In this document: piece by piece, positions 17,084 to 25,910 of the stretch
How positions within the stretch are numbered: the first letter of the stretch is position 1
Layout of the letters: each line of letters begins with the position of its first letter
NCBI GenBank assembly: GCA_964345475.1
Contig: CAYFQW010000005.1
Span: forward strand, 47,639 to 111,638
Direction: 5' to 3'
Length of the DNA: 64,000 bases
DNA from: WRIS01 sp964345475
GTDB taxonomy: Bacteria > Actinomycetota > Coriobacteriia > Coriobacteriales > Eggerthellaceae
Notes under the pieces: model-generated
Seen by the model: only the letters and a program-made list of their open reading frames with translations
Database searches by the model: none
Told to the model about the DNA's origin: nothing
Made by a program: the position numbers and the translations under genes

Positions 17084-18423
17084 AACTCGAGCTCCCGTAG
17101 GCGGTCGAACACAATATCCTTACGCTCGAGGAAGTCCCAGGGATCAAATATCTCATCGAGCACTCCTGCATCAAGCTTGACCTCCGGATCAGCCTCGAGG
17201 CACTCCCGATAGCTCGGTCCCTCGACCGCATTTTGGATGTCTTCCCATACCTTCATTGCATTACGCTGGACGATAGCATAGGCTTCTTCTCGACTTGAGC
17301 CCGTATCCACAAGGGCCAGTAAGACCTTTGAGGAGAAGATGAGTCCACGTGTGCGATTAAGGTTGTGTTCCATTTTTTCTGGATAGGTCTGCAGGCCTTC
17401 CAACATCCATTGCATTTTGGAAAACATATAGTCGAGCGCAGTAAAGCTATCGGCGAGAATAACCCTTTCTGCTCCAGAGTGGGAGATATCGCGCTCATAC
17501 CACAGGGCAACATTGTCGAAGGCCACCTGTGCATTTGATTTGACCACGCGGGCAAGCCCGCAAACACGCTCGGCCGTGATGGGGTTTCTTTTATGAGGCA
17601 TGGCTGAAGATCCTTTTTGGCCCTTAGTAAAAGGCTCTTCTGCCTCAATAACGTCCGACTGTTGCAAGAGGCGCACCTGCAATGCAATCGACTCAAGGCT
17701 TGCAGCAGTTGTCGCAAGAGCACTGAGGACCTGCGCATGGCGGTCGCGGGCTAAGACTTGGGTGGAAAGAGGATCTGGCGTGAGCCCTAAACGCTCACAT
17801 ACATACTGTTCGACGAAAGGATCGATGCTTGAATACGTTCCTACAGCACCTGAAATAGCACCGCATGCGGCCACTTCACGAGCTTGTATCATGCGTTCGA
17901 GCGCGCGTTTTAAGGCCCAAGCCCACGATCCGAACTTCATGCCAAACGTCATAGGCTCGGCATGTATCCCATGGGTTCTCCCTACGCACAAGGTATTTTG
18001 AAATTCAAAGGCCCGCTTTTTGCATACCTCGCCTAAAAGCTTTATATCCTCAATAATAATATCTATTGCTTGGATTATCTGATAGCTCAGGGCGGTATCA
18101 CCAAGATCTGAAGAGGTCATTCCATAATGAACCCAGCGGGAAGGAGGTTCGCTTCCTTCAGGAATGTCAGCATCGATATACTCTGCCATGCAGGTAGTGA
18201 AGGCTATGACGTCATGATTTGTTATCTTCTCTATCTCATCAATACGCTCAAGAGTAAAATCGGCGTGTTTGCGTATCCAGGCAGCCTCTTCCTTTGTAAT
18301 GCCCGATTGGCCTAATTCTGCTTGGGCCTCACACGCAAGCACTTCTACTTCTTTCCAGATGGAGAACTTATTTCGCAGCTCCCAAATTGCCCCCATTTCT
18401 GAGCGGGTATATCTTTCAATCAT
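17080..18423 (-). CDS. purB: adenylosuccinate lyase
   Basis: Fumarase/aspartase superfamily lyase acting twice in purine synthesis (SAICAR to AICAR and adenylosuccinate to AMP). The 447 residues contain VHYGMTSSDLGDTALSYQ, VGRTHGIHAEPMTFGMK with the catalytic His, and the superfamily signature GSSAMPHKRNP. It stands apart from the purC/purSQL cluster. About 44 bases upstream the sequence runs into an assembly gap, so its promoter is not visible. Confidence 0.96.
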   Translation of the reverse strand: MIERYTRSEMGAIWELRNKFSIWKEVEVLACEAQAELGQSGITKEEAAWIRKHADFTLERIDEIEKITNHDVIAFTTCMAEYIDADIPEGSEPPSRWVHYGMTSSDLGDTALSYQIIQAIDIIIEDIKLLGEVCKKRAFEFQNTLCVGRTHGIHAEPMTFGMKFGSWAWALKRALERMIQAREVAACGAISGAVGTYSSIDPFVEQYVCERLGLTPDPLSTQVLARDRHAQVLSALATTAASLESIALQVRLLQQSDVIEAEEPFTKGQKGSSAMPHKRNPITAERVCGLARVVKSNAQVAFDNVALWYERDISHSGAERVILADSFTALDYMFSKMQWMLEGLQTYPEKMEHNLNRTRGLIFSSKVLLALVDTGSSREEAYAIVQRNAMKVWEDIQNAVEGPSYRECLEADPEVKLDAGVLDEIFDPWDFLERKDIVFDRLRELEF

Positions 18424-18467
18424 GTATCCTCCTACGTTTCTTACATTAAAGCCCGCAGGCTATTTTG

Positions 18468-18567
18468 NNNNNNNNNNNNNNNNNNNNNNNNNNNNNNNNN
18501 NNNNNNNNNNNNNNNNNNNNNNNNNNNNNNNNNNNNNNNNNNNNNNNNNNNNNNNNNNNNNNNNNNN
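18468..18567. other. assembly gap (100 N) between purB and trkA
   Basis: Exactly 100 N, the conventional scaffold placeholder. Unlike the two later gaps, the flanking 55 bases are not identical, so real sequence of unknown length may be missing here. Confidence 0.95.
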
Positions 18568-18593
18568 TCTTTGTCAACTGAAGCCTTTTGTGT

Positions 18594-19265
18594 TTAGAGG
18601 GCTGCAAGAACTTGTTTGACCTGCCCCAAAACAGATTCGTCCGAAATGACTATTGCCGTATCTCCGGGAAATATCCTTGTGGTTCTTCCCGCTACTTCTA
18701 TATCTCCCCCACTCGAAACTGCGAGGATATTACTTTTTTCTGGCATCTGAATATCGCGGACGGAAATACCTTTTACTTTAGCCGCGCCCCTCATAGAGCC
18801 GATGGGGATCTCGCTCAGCAAAACGCCAACCTGCGTAAGGGCGGAAACTATATTCACGTTTCCTATGATAGCCTCTTCTTCAATAAGATTTGCTATCAGA
18901 GAAGTTGACGAGACGCATTCGATGCCAACCTTCCGGAAGATTCGGAGGTTCTTAGGGTTGTTGACGCGGGCGATGCAGCGCGGAACCTTAAATACCCTAT
19001 TAGCAATCTCACACGATACTAAGTTGTTGTCGTCCCGCCCTGTTGTTGCTACAAAAACATCTGCTCTCCGTATGCCAGCATCTTCCTGATATTTGGAATC
19101 ACAGCCGTCTCCATATATCACAAGATAGCGCCCCTGCAAGACGACCGACAGACGGTCGGCAGTTGACATATCTTGCTCGATAACAGCTACTTCGTTGCCG
19201 CTTTTCAACAATATTGCAGCGAGGTATTCTCCGACCTTACCGCCGCCCGATATTACTACGTACAT
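18594..19265 (-). CDS. TrkA-family potassium channel regulatory protein (second of pair)
   Basis: Cytoplasmic RCK-type gating subunit (223 residues). An N-terminal Rossmann fold (VVISGGGKVGEYLAAIL, VIEQD) binds NAD(H) or nucleotide, followed by a TrkA-C domain (about 140-220). It starts 10 bases after the paralogue upstream. No TrkH/KtrB channel is visible beside it, although the gap downstream could hide sequence. Confidence 0.88.
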   Translation of the reverse strand: MYVVISGGGKVGEYLAAILLKSGNEVAVIEQDMSTADRLSVVLQGRYLVIYGDGCDSKYQEDAGIRRADVFVATTGRDDNNLVSCEIANRVFKVPRCIARVNNPKNLRIFRKVGIECVSSTSLIANLIEEEAIIGNVNIVSALTQVGVLLSEIPIGSMRGAAKVKGISVRDIQMPEKSNILAVSSGGDIEVAGRTTRIFPGDTAIVISDESVLGQVKQVLAAL

Positions 19266-19275
19266 ATCACTACCT

Positions 19276-19935
19276 CTATTCCTGCATATACCGTATGTAG
19301 GCGCTTATCAGATCATGACGGATGCACATCATAAGGCTGTCGCCATGGTACAAGAGGCTTTCGCCTGTAGGAATCGAGCTCGCAGATCCATCTCCCCGCT
19401 CAAAGGCGACGATGCGAGCATCGTGATCACGTTCAAGATCTGAAGCTCGAATCGTCCTCTTCTCTAAAGACGACAGATCGAGCGAAAACCTTAAGACCTC
19501 GAATTCTCCAAGCGTATCGACATGACTCCCGTGTCCCGAAACGATCTTTGAAAAAGCAGCCTCAGCGGCAAGCGATGTCCCACACACGTAGTCGAAGCCA
19601 AGCTGCATATAGGCACGTTCATGGTTAGGATTATCGAGGCGGGTTATGACATGGGGCACCTCGAAAAGACGACTTGCAACTTCAGCCACCATAAGGTTTG
19701 TATTGTCTAGGTTTGTGAGGGAGGCCAAGACATCGCACTCTTCTATACCGCTCTTAATCAAGACATCCTCATCAAAACCCAAACCCTGCACTTTCGCTCC
19801 GTTGAACCCTCGCCCAAGTTGCTTGAAGGAATCAGGATTTTTGTCAATGATGCAGACATTGTCCCCATTTTCAGAGAGCATGCCGGCCAACCTTGAGCCA
19901 ACCCTGCCGCAGCCGACTATAATAACGTTGCTCAT
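19276..19935 (-). CDS. TrkA-family potassium channel regulatory protein (first of pair)
   Basis: Paralogue of the following gene (219 residues), with Rossmann motif VIIVGCGRVGSRLAGMLSENG and IIDKN, then TSLTNLDNTNLMVAEVASRLF-like RCK features and a TrkA-C domain. Two adjacent single-RCK genes may form a hetero-oligomeric ring, as a substitute for the double-RCK TrkA of enteric bacteria; this is inference. Confidence 0.88.
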   Translation of the reverse strand: MSNVIIVGCGRVGSRLAGMLSENGDNVCIIDKNPDSFKQLGRGFNGAKVQGLGFDEDVLIKSGIEECDVLASLTNLDNTNLMVAEVASRLFEVPHVITRLDNPNHERAYMQLGFDYVCGTSLAAEAAFSKIVSGHGSHVDTLGEFEVLRFSLDLSSLEKRTIRASDLERDHDARIVAFERGDGSASSIPTGESLLYHGDSLMMCIRHDLISAYIRYMQE

Positions 19936-20037
19936 AGGCCTCCTTGCCTCTCCTCATCTCCTGGAAACATATCCTTAACAGAGTAGCACACAGGGTAGCC
20001 TATGTGTTCTGAGGGCTTCAATGACTGGCTGTAAGAA

Positions 20038-20071
20038 AAAAGAAACAAATCATAGCTGCCTGACGTGGCAG
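20038..20071 (-). terminator. possible intrinsic terminator after the lysozyme-like gene
   Basis: CTGCC (20056-20060) pairs with GGCAG (20067-20071); on the minus strand the hairpin is followed within a few bases by a T-rich run (20033-20050). The stem is short and not immediately adjacent to the T-run. Confidence 0.35.
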
Positions 20072-20181
20072 AAAAGGTTCTTCGCTTATTTGAAAAACCG
20101 ATCCAGTAGATGGACCCAGCAAGCCAGGCAAGGCGATGGACGATAGATTACCTGTATAGCAGTTCCTTGTGGAGGCGTTTG

Positions 20182-20970
20182 TTATATGCGAGACATCTCG
20201 GAGACAGTGTTGCTGTACCAATTTGGGTTTGGTGGGCAGTAACGTTGGGCCTGTGCAGGAGTAATCATAGGAGCATAACCTGCACTCACCAAGCCTTGAA
20301 TATGGCCGTTTATTGCCTCAGTCCAGCTGCCCCAGGAAGATTGTCCCCAGCCCCATGCATTATGGGACTTGAAGCATATCGCGCCTTTTGAGCTTTCTAT
20401 AGTAGAAATCGCAGGAGATAAGCGAGGATCCACGCCGTTTGCCCAAGCAGCTTCGGCAAACGTAGCCCCATATCCAGCGAGGGTTGAGCCTGCCAGGTAG
20501 TTGTCGATACGCACGGTCCAGGTATTAATGAAGTTCTCTTGACTCATGGACCAATCTATAGCTTCAAGGCCAGCAAGAGCCGCATGTTCTTGCGACGTAA
20601 TCTGCAGGGCATCGATTTCAGCTTGCTTTGCTGCCTCTTCGGCGAGACGAGCCTCTTCAGCGGCGATTCGCTCAGCTTCTTCGGCTGCGGCCATTTCATC
20701 GACGGCCTTATCAATATTACGATCAGCGGCTTGAGTTAGCACTGAATCTTCTTCGGTTTTCACCATCTCGCTTGGAGTATATGCATAAGCTGCAGGCTCG
20801 GAAGTTTCTGCCAGACCAAAGGTGGTGGCATTCGTACTGCCCGCTCCAGCGGCAGAGGTATTCGCGCCAATACTGATGGTAAGGACGGCTATGATTCCCA
20901 ACAGCAAAACTACGGCGAAGAACATATTTCTTCTCGAGTTGCTCGTTTTCTTATAAGTTCGTGACGCCAA
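20182..20970 (-). CDS. secreted lysozyme-like / glucosaminidase-type protein
   Basis: The protein (262 residues) begins with a basic stretch and hydrophobic segment (about 16-38) that can be a signal anchor, followed by a low-complexity region and an Ala/Glu-rich coiled coil (about 84-123). The C-terminal domain (about 140-262) has FAEAAWANGVDPRLSPAISTIESSKG, with Glu192 in the position of a lysozyme-like catalytic Glu, then NAWGWG and YCPPNPNWYSNTV. This fits a peptidoglycan-cleaving bacteriophage-type lysozyme or Bax-like glucosaminidase fold. Substrate cleavage is inferred. Confidence 0.7.
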   Translation of the reverse strand: MASRTYKKTSNSRRNMFFAVVLLLGIIAVLTISIGANTSAAGAGSTNATTFGLAETSEPAAYAYTPSEMVKTEEDSVLTQAADRNIDKAVDEMAAAEEAERIAAEEARLAEEAAKQAEIDALQITSQEHAALAGLEAIDWSMSQENFINTWTVRIDNYLAGSTLAGYGATFAEAAWANGVDPRLSPAISTIESSKGAICFKSHNAWGWGQSSWGSWTEAINGHIQGLVSAGYAPMITPAQAQRYCPPNPNWYSNTVSEMSRI

Positions 20971-21088
20971 ACTCTCTCCCTTAAACGTTTTTGCAGCTAC
21001 AAAACTAACCGCCGAAGCGGTTGACAGCCTAGTAAGTTGTAAGGTGATTTGCTGTCTGGATTAGCTTTATGCTGTTTTGACTCCCCGT

Positions 21089-21117
21089 ATTTTACCTTAG
21101 GGTACTGAAACTAACAA
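21089..21117 (-). promoter_or_regulatory. predicted promoter of the lysozyme-like gene
   Basis: On the minus strand TTGTTA (21112-21117) and TAAAAT (21089-21094) are 17 bases apart. The resulting leader would be about 110 bases and includes the UUCG hairpin at 21007-21022. Confidence 0.5.
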
Positions 21118-21441
21118 GTTTTGACCTGTTTTCCATCATTTGTTCTATAAGGGCAGTACTGTGGCTTATTTGCTTTTGTGAAAAAACATAAACCCAGGTC
21201 ATCGGTTTGACAAGAAAATTTGAAATTGCCGCAAGAATATGTTTTTCGTTAATTAATTTCTCTTTTATGAAATGCTCCTCTAAAAAATGGAACAAAAGGA
21301 CCTGAGAAAATGGCCTCTTCAAAAGAAGAACTTAGCACACGAAGCCCTCAGAATGAAGCGAGCTAGGGGTGTCCCGGGCGCTACAAAAGAGATATTTGCA
21401 CAAAAGTTTCCCCTCTTTGCAAACATACTGTCCCCATTTAC

Positions 21442-21477
21442 TGCTATACTTCAGCAATTGAGAATTATTCGCAATTG
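21442..21477 (+). promoter_or_regulatory. extended -10 promoter overlapped by Fur/Zur-type operator
   Basis: TGCTATACT (21442-21450) is a good extended -10. A 23-base palindrome (21455-21477), with CAATTG at both ends and only one mismatched pair, overlaps the expected transcription start. Its core TGAGAATTATTCGCA is a 7-1-7 Fur-family box. Zur bound with zinc would block the promoter, giving autoregulation of zur-znuACB. Confidence 0.7.
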
Positions 21478-21493
21478 TTGAAAAGATAGATGT

Positions 21494-21916
21494 ATGAAAA
21501 AATACATGACGCCTCAGCGAAAGGCGCTTCTAGAGTTTTTAAGACAACACCCTAATCAGCAATTTTCGGTTGAGGAAATTGCTGAGTCTCTTTGCGGACA
21601 GACGAAAATTAGTTTGAGTTCGATTTATCGGAACATTAAGGACCTAGAGCACGATGGTTCTGTGGATCGAACATCCACGGGAAGCGGCAAGTCCTTATAT
21701 CAGTACCGAGGAGGAAAGGACTGCGACTCCCATGTACACTTGAAATGCGAAAACTGCGGGCAACTCTTTCACCTCGACGACTCTTCCATGGCGCTATTGA
21801 GGTCCGCGCTTACATCAAAAGAAGGATTCCATATCAACCCAGGGCACAGCACTCTATACGGTTCGTGTGAAAACTGCCGGGGAGATATCCCTCAACACGC
21901 TCAAGGAGAGAAGTAG
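21494..21916 (+). CDS. zur: Fur-family regulator, probable zinc uptake regulator
   Basis: Fur-fold repressor (140 residues): winged helix (about 5-65) with recognition segment ISLSSIYRNIKDLEHDG, then a dimerisation domain with HVHLKCENCG (His80, His82, Cys85, Cys88) and a second CxxC (Cys125, Cys128) that form the structural zinc site. It leads directly into znuA with 3 intervening bases, which supports Zur over Fur or PerR. The palindromic operator just upstream suggests autoregulation. Confidence 0.88.
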   Translation: MKKYMTPQRKALLEFLRQHPNQQFSVEEIAESLCGQTKISLSSIYRNIKDLEHDGSVDRTSTGSGKSLYQYRGGKDCDSHVHLKCENCGQLFHLDDSSMALLRSALTSKEGFHINPGHSTLYGSCENCRGDIPQHAQGEK

Positions 21917-21919
21917 CCC

Positions 21920-22960
21920 ATGCGCACATCTAAATCACTAAACTTTTTTTTCTGTCTTATCTTTTTAATAGTCGCTGGGTTTTTTCTCGGATCCTGCTCA
22001 CCGGGGGAGCCTTCCTCTCAAGACGACAAGCTAAAAATAGTGTCGACCATCTTCCCCTCATACGATTGGGTCCGAGAAATCGTGGGGGAAGACAATCCCG
22101 ATATCGAGCAAGTGCTCCTGATAGACAATGGGCTTGACATGCACAGCTATCAGCCCAGCATTGCGGATATGGCAGAAATCTCTTCGTGCGATATCCTCAT
22201 TACTGTTGGCGGCATATCTGAAACATGGGTCTCGGATGCCCTTGAAACATCGGGAAACGATAACATGGTAGTCATCGACCTCGTTGACCTTTTGGGGAAC
22301 GGGGCGAAGCAAGAGGAAACGAAAGAAGGCATGACCCACACCCACGATGACGAAGAGGACGAGGCTTCTCGTGTGGACCAGCGCGATGACGAGGGCGAAC
22401 GAGGCGATCACGAACATGATGGCGTTATCGACGAACACGTATGGCTCTCCTTGCGTAATGCTGAAATCTTTTGCAATGCGCTTGCCCAAGCGATTGCCGA
22501 TCTCGACCCTGAGCAAGCAGATATGTATCTTAGCAATGCCGAAGCATACATTAACGAGCTGCAGGCCTTGGATAGAGAATATGAAACGCTCGTCGAAAAC
22601 GCTTCCTGCAAGACCATCGTGGTCGCCGACCGATTTCCTTTTCGTTACCTTGTCGACGATTACGGCCTCGACTACTATGCGGCATTCCCTGGATGCGAAG
22701 CCGAAGCAGAAGCAAGCTTTGAGACACTTCTCTTCCTCTCAAAAAAAATTGATGAGCTTGGGCTTTCGACTATCGTTGTCACCGAAAGCTCTGATTCTAG
22801 AATCTCAAGAACCGTTGCTGAAAATACGTCTGGGGGTACTAAGAACGTCGTAGTTATGAACTCAATGCAGTCTGTAACGAAAGCTGATATATCTGCGGGA
22901 ATATCTTATTTGTCGGTAACGGAAGAAAATTTGACAGCCCTCGAACAGGCTCTTTCTTAG
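21920..22960 (+). CDS. znuA: zinc ABC transporter substrate-binding lipoprotein
   Basis: Cluster A-I metal-binding protein (346 residues) delivering zinc to ZnuBC. A lipoprotein signal ends at LGSC (Cys26). Metal ligands are likely His75 in GLDMHSYQPS, His173 in DEHVWLS and a later His/Asp pair. Between about 138 and 167 there is a long His/Asp/Glu loop, the flexible His-rich loop typical of zinc-specific members. First transport gene after zur. Confidence 0.92.
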   Translation: MRTSKSLNFFFCLIFLIVAGFFLGSCSPGEPSSQDDKLKIVSTIFPSYDWVREIVGEDNPDIEQVLLIDNGLDMHSYQPSIADMAEISSCDILITVGGISETWVSDALETSGNDNMVVIDLVDLLGNGAKQEETKEGMTHTHDDEEDEASRVDQRDDEGERGDHEHDGVIDEHVWLSLRNAEIFCNALAQAIADLDPEQADMYLSNAEAYINELQALDREYETLVENASCKTIVVADRFPFRYLVDDYGLDYYAAFPGCEAEAEASFETLLFLSKKIDELGLSTIVVTESSDSRISRTVAENTSGGTKNVVVMNSMQSVTKADISAGISYLSVTEENLTALEQALS

Positions 22961-22999
22961 ATCGTTTCAAACTAAGAGCCCTCTATAGAAAGCACCGCT

Positions 23000-23794
23000 A
23001 TGCCACTTATTGAATGCCAAGATATGACCATCGGACACGGACGTAAAAAGGTAGCCCAACATCTCGATTTCAGGGTCGACGAAGGGGATTACCTCTGTAT
23101 CGTCGGAGACAACGGAACGGGAAAATCTACACTCCTAAAAACAATCCTCGGTCTCTTAAGCCCGCTTTCTGGGTCTCTTTCGTTCGGGGAGGGATTGGAG
23201 CAAACGGAAATTGGCTACCTGCCCCAACAAAGTTACATGCAGCGAGACTTCCCTGCCTCAGTTCAGGAAGTTGTCCTTTCAGGTTGCCTCAATCGATTGG
23301 GAAAGCGACCTTTTTATGGCTCGAGAGAGAAAGGCCTCGTAACAGACGCTTTGACGAAACTTGAGATTCTTGATCTCGCAAAACTGTCGTATCGCACGCT
23401 TTCAGGAGGACAGCAACAGCGAGTCCTTCTCGCGCGGGCCCTTTGCGCAACGCACAAACTGCTCCTTCTTGATGAGCCTGTTGCCGGACTCGACCCCCAG
23501 GCAAGCTCAAACATGTACAGCTTGCTTGAAAAAATCAACCTTGAGGAACAGATAACCCTCATCATGATTTCGCATGATGTTGATGCAGCAATTGATTACG
23601 CGAGTCACGTTCTCCATCTTGGGGAAGGCCGCATGTTGTTTTATGGAACACGGGATACCTACCTTAATGAGGGGTATGCCTACAAGCATTATTGCACGCG
23701 CCCGAGAGATTACCCAAACTTTCATGGTGAAGAAGACGGCTTGAAGCACTGTTGCCCTCCGGCAGAAGGGGGTGTTCATCATGCAAGCAATTGA
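23000..23794 (+). CDS. znuC: zinc ABC transporter ATP-binding protein
   Basis: ABC ATPase (264 residues) with Walker A GDNGTGKST, signature LSGGQQQRVLLARAL, Walker B LLLLDEPVAGLD and the H-loop MISHD. The C-terminal tail is rich in His and Cys (HYCTRPRDYPNFHGEEDGLKHCC is the region), which could bind metal. It overlaps znuB by 14 bases and is 39 bases from znuA. Confidence 0.92.
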   Translation: MPLIECQDMTIGHGRKKVAQHLDFRVDEGDYLCIVGDNGTGKSTLLKTILGLLSPLSGSLSFGEGLEQTEIGYLPQQSYMQRDFPASVQEVVLSGCLNRLGKRPFYGSREKGLVTDALTKLEILDLAKLSYRTLSGGQQQRVLLARALCATHKLLLLDEPVAGLDPQASSNMYSLLEKINLEEQITLIMISHDVDAAIDYASHVLHLGEGRMLFYGTRDTYLNEGYAYKHYCTRPRDYPNFHGEEDGLKHCCPPAEGGVHHASN

Positions 23795-24626
23795 GAACCT
23801 CATCCTGTATTTAGAGTATCCTTTTGTTCGGTACGCCCTGCTCGTTAGCGTCCTCGTAGCCTTATGCGCCTCTCTTTTTGGGGCGAGTTTGGTGCTGAAG
23901 CGCTTTTCTTTTATTGGCGATGGCCTTTCCCACGTTGCCTTCGGCGCCGTAGCAGTAGCCGCTGTGTTGGGTCTTACCGACAACATGCTCGTAGTAGCGC
24001 CTATCACGATTGCTGCTGCAGTATTGCTGTTAAAAACTGGGGTGAATTCCAAGATCAAAGGCGACGCGGCAATAGCCATGCTTTCAGTGGGAGCGCTCGC
24101 ATTTGGTTATCTGCTGATGAATATTTTTTCCACTTCTTCAAACTTGGCCGGAGACGTGTGCACCACCTTGTTTGGCTCGGTGTCCGTTTTAACCCTCACT
24201 GAGCACGATGTGGCGCTTACTGTTACCCTATCCATCTTTGTTGTTATCACTTTTGTTCTTTTCTATAACAGAATTTTCGCCGTTACCTTCGATGAGGACT
24301 TTGCCCAAGCAACGGGCACCCAGGCAGGCCGTTATAATTTGTTTATGGCAATTATTATTGCTATGGTTATCGTCGTCGGGATGAGGCTCGTAGGGGCCCT
24401 CCTCATTTCCGCACTCGTCGTTTTTCCTGCCCTTTCTGCAATGCGTCTCTTCGGCAACTTCAAAGCGGTTGTTATATGCTCTGCCCTTATCTCAGTAACG
24501 TGCGCAATCATCGGAACCCTAGGCTCCATTCTTGCGGGCACCCCGGTAGGAGCTAGCATTGTTGCCGTCAATGTCCTAGTGTTCGCAGCAAGTTATGCAG
24601 CGGGGGCTCTTTTGAAGAGGGCTTAA
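23781..24626 (+). CDS. znuB: zinc ABC transporter permease
   Basis: ABC-3 family integral membrane permease (281 residues from this ATG) with about eight helices. Typical segments are FIGDGLSHVAFGAVAVAAVLG, TLFGSVSVLT and GMRLVGALLISALVVFPALSAMRL. A GTG three codons earlier is possible, but GGGGGTG precedes this ATG at normal spacing. Last gene of the zinc operon. Confidence 0.92.
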   Translation: MQAIENLILYLEYPFVRYALLVSVLVALCASLFGASLVLKRFSFIGDGLSHVAFGAVAVAAVLGLTDNMLVVAPITIAAAVLLLKTGVNSKIKGDAAIAMLSVGALAFGYLLMNIFSTSSNLAGDVCTTLFGSVSVLTLTEHDVALTVTLSIFVVITFVLFYNRIFAVTFDEDFAQATGTQAGRYNLFMAIIIAMVIVVGMRLVGALLISALVVFPALSAMRLFGNFKAVVICSALISVTCAIIGTLGSILAGTPVGASIVAVNVLVFAASYAAGALLKRA

Positions 24627-24630
24627 AAGG

Positions 24631-24669
24631 AGAGACGGCGCCTCGGATACGTCTCGCGCCGTCTCTTTG
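24631..24669 (+). terminator. intrinsic terminator of the zinc operon
   Basis: AGAGACGGCGC (24631-24641) pairs perfectly with GCGCCGTCTCT (24656-24666) and is followed by TTT, directly after the znuB stop. The stem is symmetrical and may also stop transcription of the convergent importer genes. Confidence 0.8.
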
Positions 24670-24717
24670 AAACAACTTCAGTCTACTTTTCTGTTCACAG
24701 CCAAAAAGTGTTCTGTT

Positions 24718-25857
24718 TTATTTGGGCAAAGCACCTGCGGTAATGGTTTCAAACTCCGCCTTTGTGAGATCGTAGTCATAGAAGGTCTTGAAGTATCCCG
24801 TTACCACCTCTTGCATATCATCGTCAAAGTAGTCAGGATAGCAAACGCGTGGGAACCACTGCATTCCGAGAATCTGATTTACTGTTGGGGGGTTGTTAAG
24901 CCACACCCATGGCTCACTCGGGACCACATAGTAATTGCCCGATTCGATGGCTGGAATGCCGGACCATGCTGCTTCACTACCGACGGTGTCGTAAATGCTA
25001 TCTGCTCCAAAGACAATAAGTTCCGGAGCCCATACTGCAATTTGCTCGAGGCTGATTTCGTTGCCTAAGCCACTGCCTGTAGCCTTCTCAACTTCTACTA
25101 CGTTGTTAGCACACATATCAAGAATGGCTCCTTGGTATGAGTTTTTTGCAATTGCATTGAGTCCTGAATCCCCCAAGAGGTACGCCACGTTTACCCGTTC
25201 TGAGTCAGGAATATTGCTCATGAACTCTTCAGTGTCAGTATAGGCTTTGGTGCAGTAGTCGCCCAACTCCTTGCCTCGTTCTTCCATACCCAAAAGGTCA
25301 CCGAGCATCTTATACATCGTAGCGTAACCATCAAGGGAGGCTTGTATGAATACGACAGGGATGCCCAATTGTGCCTGCAGACTGTCAAGATCCTCCTTTA
25401 GGCCGTCCTTGAATTCACCGGTATCAATAACGATTTGGGCACCTGATGCAGCAACAGCTTCTTTGTTCATATCCCCTTTGCTGCCAAATGCAGCACCGAG
25501 TACGGGTAGGCCATCGAAGCCTGCGTCAAAATACTTCAGTTGATCATCGGTGAGCTCTTGAGACAGGCCTACTATCTTCTCGGGTGCCATAGTTAAAAGA
25601 ACCTGTTGAGCAGTATGCCCTGACGGGGCAATGAAGTCGAGCTGAGCAGGAACCTCCACCTCTCGACCTGCCGAATCAACAAAAATTCGTGTTCCGTCCT
25701 GATCTTCAGTGCCCTGCTCACTTTGCTTCTGTTCAGCAGTGGAGCCCGATGTATCGGAACTGCCTGAGCAGGCTGTTAGGCTAAAGCCGAGAACAGCGAT
25801 GCAAAGGACCGTAAACACGTACAAAAGCCATGGTTTCTTTTTTCTTACTTCCATCAT
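24718..25857 (-). CDS. ABC transporter substrate-binding lipoprotein (siderophore/haem/cobalamin type)
   Basis: Class III periplasmic-binding fold (379 residues) with lipoprotein signal ending LTACSGS (Cys30), a Ser/Gln-rich linker, then VDSAGREVEVPAQ and APSGHTAQQVLLTMAPEKIVGLSQ typical of the FepB/BtuF family. EISLEQIAVWAPELIVFG is the family's central motif. AAGGAAAGGGAA precedes the start. It is the last gene of the permease-ATPase-binding protein series. The ligand is not deducible; an iron chelate is the commonest case. Confidence 0.88.
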   Translation of the reverse strand: MMEVRKKKPWLLYVFTVLCIAVLGFSLTACSGSSDTSGSTAEQKQSEQGTEDQDGTRIFVDSAGREVEVPAQLDFIAPSGHTAQQVLLTMAPEKIVGLSQELTDDQLKYFDAGFDGLPVLGAAFGSKGDMNKEAVAASGAQIVIDTGEFKDGLKEDLDSLQAQLGIPVVFIQASLDGYATMYKMLGDLLGMEERGKELGDYCTKAYTDTEEFMSNIPDSERVNVAYLLGDSGLNAIAKNSYQGAILDMCANNVVEVEKATGSGLGNEISLEQIAVWAPELIVFGADSIYDTVGSEAAWSGIPAIESGNYYVVPSEPWVWLNNPPTVNQILGMQWFPRVCYPDYFDDDMQEVVTGYFKTFYDYDLTKAEFETITAGALPK

Positions 25858-25910
25858 TTCCCTTTCCTTGTTTCCGCTTTCTTGTATTTTATTCAGTTGT
25901 GAAGGTAGTA

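Larger units (their letters stand above)
20971..21493. other. 523-base divergent intergenic region
   Basis: No gene is visible. It holds a minus promoter at 21089-21117, an untranslated leader with the hairpin AACCGC-UUCG-GCGGTT (21007-21022), an A/T-rich middle, and the zinc-operon promoter/operator at 21442-21477. Confidence 0.6.

Noticed and set aside
20971..21100. Possible c-di-AMP (ydaO-type) riboswitch in the leader of the lysozyme-like gene
   Set aside because: Such riboswitches often precede cell-wall hydrolase genes and the leader does have a UUCG hairpin, but the conserved aptamer strings (for example the GACAGCTAAC region) are not present in order.
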